DNA from: Beroe forskalii
Lineage: Eukaryota > Ctenophora > Nuda > Beroida > Beroidae
NCBI GenBank assembly: GCA_011033025.1
Contig: WFMF01000007.1
Coordinates: 62,001 to 126,000, forward strand
Reading direction: 5' to 3'
Length of the DNA: 64,000 bases
Made by a program: the position numbers and the translations under genes. Under the pieces are notes generated by a model. That model saw nothing but the letters and a program-made list of their open reading frames with translations, had not been told where the DNA came from and made no database searches. Of this stretch, positions 61,801-64,000 are shown one piece after another. Each line of letters begins with the position of its first letter. Within the stretch, counting starts at the first letter, position 1.

Positions 61801-63042
61801 GCCGCATCGGACATCATTTGGGCGGACATGATTTTGGCGCCATGGCCAGGGAGCAGCTTAATTTAATCGGAGAATGGTTTCATCAGAATGGAATTTTAGG
61901 CAAAATATCATATGAATGCTTGTAAATGCATTTTAATAGATTTTATGAATTCAAAAGATGAAATATTCAGAAATCTTCCGACTTATTTCCATCTATAAGT
62001 TTCATAATATTATCACACTCATATTTCTGTGGGGGTACCAGGCACCAGGCAAAAGGAGGCAAGGACAACTGAATACAACACGGCTCGCTGGAGGTTGTCC
62101 AATGACACGGATACTCTTCCTGATGCCATAATGAACCACATTCTAGGGGGAGACTATGACAAGTTAGGGACACTTTTACCAGAAATGGTAAAACGTGAGG
62201 AATTGTTATGTGAAATAATGGAATCAGAAGAAGCTTTTATTTCCCAATGCGGGTTAAGGGGGCCGGGAGGTCTGAGGTCGATTTTCGCGAACTCGCGATT
62301 TGAAAAATTTATAACTTTGGCTAGGAACAATATTTTTTCATGGGGTAAAACCCTACTGGTAGCTGGCGTTCTGCTCTATCAGAAACAACAAAAAACCGGA
62401 AATCGACCTCAGACCACCCCCCCCCGGCCCCCTTAAACAAGCCCATCAGTTCTACTCATTGGCCCTGGATGTGAGCAGGGATGCACTTGCAGGCATTACA
62501 GGCGAACGGTCAAATAGATCTTGCGTTGATTGCCTAAAAACCGAAGAATTATTGTCGCAGAAATATACAACTTCGATGAATAACGAGGGAACAGAGTACA
62601 GACTCTTTTGAACTGACTCTTTTGAACAGACTTTTTTGAACAGACTCTTTTGAACAGACTCTTTTGAACAGACTCTTTTAAACAGACTCTTTTGAGTTTA
62701 TAAAACTTCTTGTGCTCCTTCAAAAGGTATAAGGACCAAAATAAGAGCATAAAAAAGCAGCTGGATTCAATAAGGACCCATGATTTGATGGGTAAAATAC
62801 TGAAATTCGAAGACCAGTATGCTAGCAATAAATTCTCAGTTCTAATTTATTTCTTCCACAGGTTCCAGAACACAGGGAAAAGACAGGGACTGCTCAAACC
62901 AAAGATCAGACCACGACGATCGAAGGAGTCCGGCCAGTTCTTCCCCAGAAACATCCGAACTGTAGCCCAGGAAGCGATGTTACAGCGCCACAACAGCCGC
63001 AACTCCAATTCCCAAGCCCCCCAAACACCAGCAGCCATTTAG
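49879..63042 (+). CDS. Limbin/EVC2-like type I membrane coiled-coil protein, about 1,699 aa
   Basis: Fourteen in-phase exons are 49879-49890, 50645-50812, 51336-53507, 53557-55061, 55192-55284, 55813-55916, 56135-56394, 56707-56787, 57055-57174, 57455-57561, 57757-57844, 58113-58189, 58399-58530 and 62862-63042. They sum to 1,700 codons including stop. A signal peptide forms across the first junction (MILL joined to VPLVLLALQEGCLS). An ectodomain of about 740 residues follows, then one helix (RIGLAAAACFFIGVLIAML, about 760-784). The remaining 900 residues or so are long coiled coil, ending in a basic tail. This matches the plan of limbin/EVC2, which in vertebrates acts in Hedgehog signalling at the ciliary base. 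The family call is from architecture and general resemblance only. Exon 6-7 boundaries were chosen by phase. Confidence 0.75.
49939..50337. mobile_element. TA-flanked MITE, copy 3 (399 bp)
   Basis: Same family as 31238-31653. It starts CCTTCATTTAGCCGGCC and ends GGCCAGTAAGG, flanked by TA at 49937-49938 and 50338-50339. It lies in the first intron of the limbin/EVC2-like gene, between the 12-base first coding exon and exon 2. More diverged than copies 1 and 2. Confidence 0.8.
53508..53556 (+). other. 49-nt intron after the transmembrane helix
   Basis: The frame that encodes the transmembrane helix stops at 53555. The coiled-coil frame is offset and open across the same point. Removing GTATGT to TTTGAG (49 nt) joins the two in phase (AMLIML followed by LYSRRPAVRID). 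The alternative is a small indel between the frames. Confidence 0.6.
56560..56700. repeat. Three-copy repeat in an intron
   Basis: CACTTACTTTTTGTTTGACG followed by AATCCCAGTTCATCTC occurs about three times at a period of about 47 bp, upstream of exon 56707-56787. Confidence 0.7.
57944..58040. repeat. GC-rich palindromic cluster in an intron
   Basis: Repeated GGCGCTGATC, GCGCCGATC and GATCGGCG words in both orientations make a self-complementary cluster within the intron before exon 58113-58189. Confidence 0.5.
59125..61654 (-). CDS. Uncharacterised secreted or luminal protein, about 800 aa, nested in the EVC2-like gene
   Basis: Two minus-strand exons, 59575-61654 and 59125-59441, are joined by a 133-nt GT-AG intron in phase. 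The start is a signal peptide (MFPILSTLLFLWGYQATEAG). The body is mostly helical with scattered cysteines, including a CESCDC cluster, and N-glycosylation sequons (LSNDTDTLP, SNRSC, QNDTVF). A lysine cluster (LKKLVKKKKVIES) lies in the first quarter. Exon 2 adds an acidic then strongly lysine-rich tail ending KDKGKDR. I do not recognise the family and see no catalytic motif. It lies entirely in the last intron (58531-62861) of the plus-strand EVC2-like gene. A truncated inverted copy is about 300 bp upstream. Confidence 0.85.
61725..62590 (+). pseudogene. Truncated inverted copy of the nested gene
   Basis: From about 61885 this repeats, on the opposite strand, the upstream region and N-terminal coding part of the 59125-61654 gene: ARWRLSNDTDTLPDAI, NHILGGDYDKLGTLLPEM and VKREE are nearly identical. 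The signal-peptide region is altered and the similarity ends near 62590, about 170 codons in. A 175-bp element at 62258-62432 interrupts it. Head-to-head arrangement around about 61800 indicates inverted duplication of promoter plus 5' coding sequence. Not expected to encode a working protein. Confidence 0.85.
62258..62432. mobile_element. 175-bp piggyBac-like MITE with TTAA TSD
   Basis: The ends GGGGGCCGGGAGGTCTGAGG and, inverted, GGGGGCCGGGGGGGGG leading to GTCTGAGG are terminal repeats. Both are followed inward by TCGATTT-type sequence. TTAA flanks each side (62254-62257, 62433-62436). The parental gene keeps the empty site, GGGTTAAACAAGCCC (minus strand, near 61350), so the insertion point is defined to the base. 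Confidence 0.9.
62605..62700. repeat. 18-bp tandem repeat
   Basis: Five to six units of ACTCTTTTGAACAG occur with a period of about 18 bp, directly after the end of the inverted gene copy. Confidence 0.85.
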
Positions 63043-63129
63043 CCATCCTGGTTGCAGTCAACTCTAAATATCATCTACCAAGGAAGGGTTGCAACGTTGT
63101 AAAAACTTTAATTCAAAATGGCTTCATTT

Positions 63130-63715
63130 TCAAAATGCTACAGATCACTATAATGCACTGTTACCGATTTGTCTCTCGCACGGATATCTCACTGGAACTG
63201 TTATTGATATGCCACGTGTTGACTGTTGCTACTTCAGACCTCCGATAGACAACGGACTCAGTTTGCATTGCAGTCTGCCCTTCCAGTGACAAAAGATTTG
63301 GAAAATTCTAAAACTTGCAACACGGATTTGTCACTCTTGCACCGATATTTGGTTAACGTTACCTATCTTAATATGATAATGAACGAGACTTAACAAGCAC
63401 CATTTCTTCTATAGGTGCTCCTTTGGCGGTGGAGTGAGTCTGATTAGTCATGTTTTGTTTTTATTTGCACATATAAATTTCACCAAAACTTTTAGTGACA
63501 TATCGGTGCGAGAGAGACAAATCCTTGACGAAAGTTTTCGAATTTTGTTAAACTTTTGAGTTTTGTCACTGGATGTGAAATCTGTGCAACGTCAACGTGA
63601 GCCCATCGTCAATCGAAGGTATGAAGTAGCAACCCGTGGTTGTCAATTACAGTTCCAGTGAGATATCCGACATCCGTGCGAGTTACAAATCGGAGTCCAA
63701 CATTACCAGTTATTA
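63130..63715. mobile_element. Inverted repeat element with arms of about 220 bp
   Basis: The left arm (about 63150-63365) contains CCGATTTGTCTCTCGCACGG, GATATCTCACTGGAACTGTT and CCAGTGACAAAA. The right arm (about 63490-63710) carries the same words as reverse complement in mirrored order. The spacer is about 120 bp. The open frame 63089-63289 falls within the left arm and is not a supported gene. Confidence 0.65.
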
Positions 63716-63874
63716 ATAAATTGTTATTGAAATTTGTCAATTAATGTAATATTACTGTAATTCAAAAGTTAACATGAAATTATTGTATTATTCATAAATA
63801 AAGCAGAAGAGACATGGTTCAAATTGGCATAAGATTTCATGAGAAAAGCGAAAGACACGACATTTCTATTAACT

Positions 63875-64000
63875 ATGATGTTGTGCCTTAGTTTTTGTTC
63901 ACTTCTGCAGAGCACGAATGCCCAGGGGACGCAGTCTCCTGAGTGCCAGGGCCCATGTAACCACCCAGAGCGTGTGGGGGCCGGTACAGTGATCGGCACT
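63875..64000 (+). CDS. N-terminus of a secreted or membrane protein, cut by the window edge
   Basis: An ATG at 63875 opens a frame that stays open to the edge: a signal peptide (MMLCLSFCSLLQSTNAQG), then a short cysteine pair (ECQGPCNHPE), then VGAGTVIGT, which could begin a transmembrane helix. GC content rises here relative to the flank, as in the other coding exons. The family cannot be told. Confidence 0.55.
   Translation, partial: MMLCLSFCSLLQSTNAQGTQSPECQGPCNHPERVGAGTVIGT

Overview
The window is animal nuclear DNA: AT-rich, intron-dense, with GT-AG splice sites, and carrying secreted CCP (sushi), C-type lectin, LRR and trypsin domains, an SLC22-type transporter, a coiled-coil protein resembling limbin/EVC2, one LINE and many small terminal-inverted-repeat elements. 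An invertebrate, probably marine, fits; the sequence alone does not name the phylum. I saw no bacterial genes, rRNA, tRNA, CRISPR array, or retroviral, LTR or Polinton-like element. All exon models were read by eye from splice sites, frame and phase and have no transcript support.

Layout. 1-2370: inverted minisatellite, foldback element and a roughly 970-bp repeat-family copy. 2983-6938 (+): six-exon gene of unknown function. 7902-11281 (+): seven-exon EF-hand-like gene with one array at a splice acceptor and another at its stop codon. 13617-20213 (-): 14 consecutive CCP domains followed by a trypsin-like protease. 21259-22203 (+): two-CTLD lectin. 22377-31653: LINE and nested repeats. 32743-34587 (+): SLC22-like transporter. 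35923-47143 (-): signal peptide, LRRs, LRRCT and CCP domains, interrupted by minisatellites and two inverted-repeat elements. 49879-63042 (+): 14-exon limbin/EVC2-like receptor. Its last intron holds an unrelated minus-strand gene (59125-61654) and that gene's broken inverted copy. 63875 to the right edge (+): the start of a secreted or membrane protein.

Two themes stand out. First, at least six minisatellites sit on exon/intron junctions, and in several the repeat unit copies the splice site itself, so some junctions exist in about 20 to 50 copies. Second, the two minus-strand CCP blocks join in the same splice phase (35923 to 20213). They could therefore be one LRR-CCP-protease gene whose 15.7-kb intron contains the lectin, LINE and transporter. 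That is an inference. The proteins suggest extracellular recognition and proteolysis resembling complement or haemolymph cascades, next to an unrelated membrane/ciliary-type gene.
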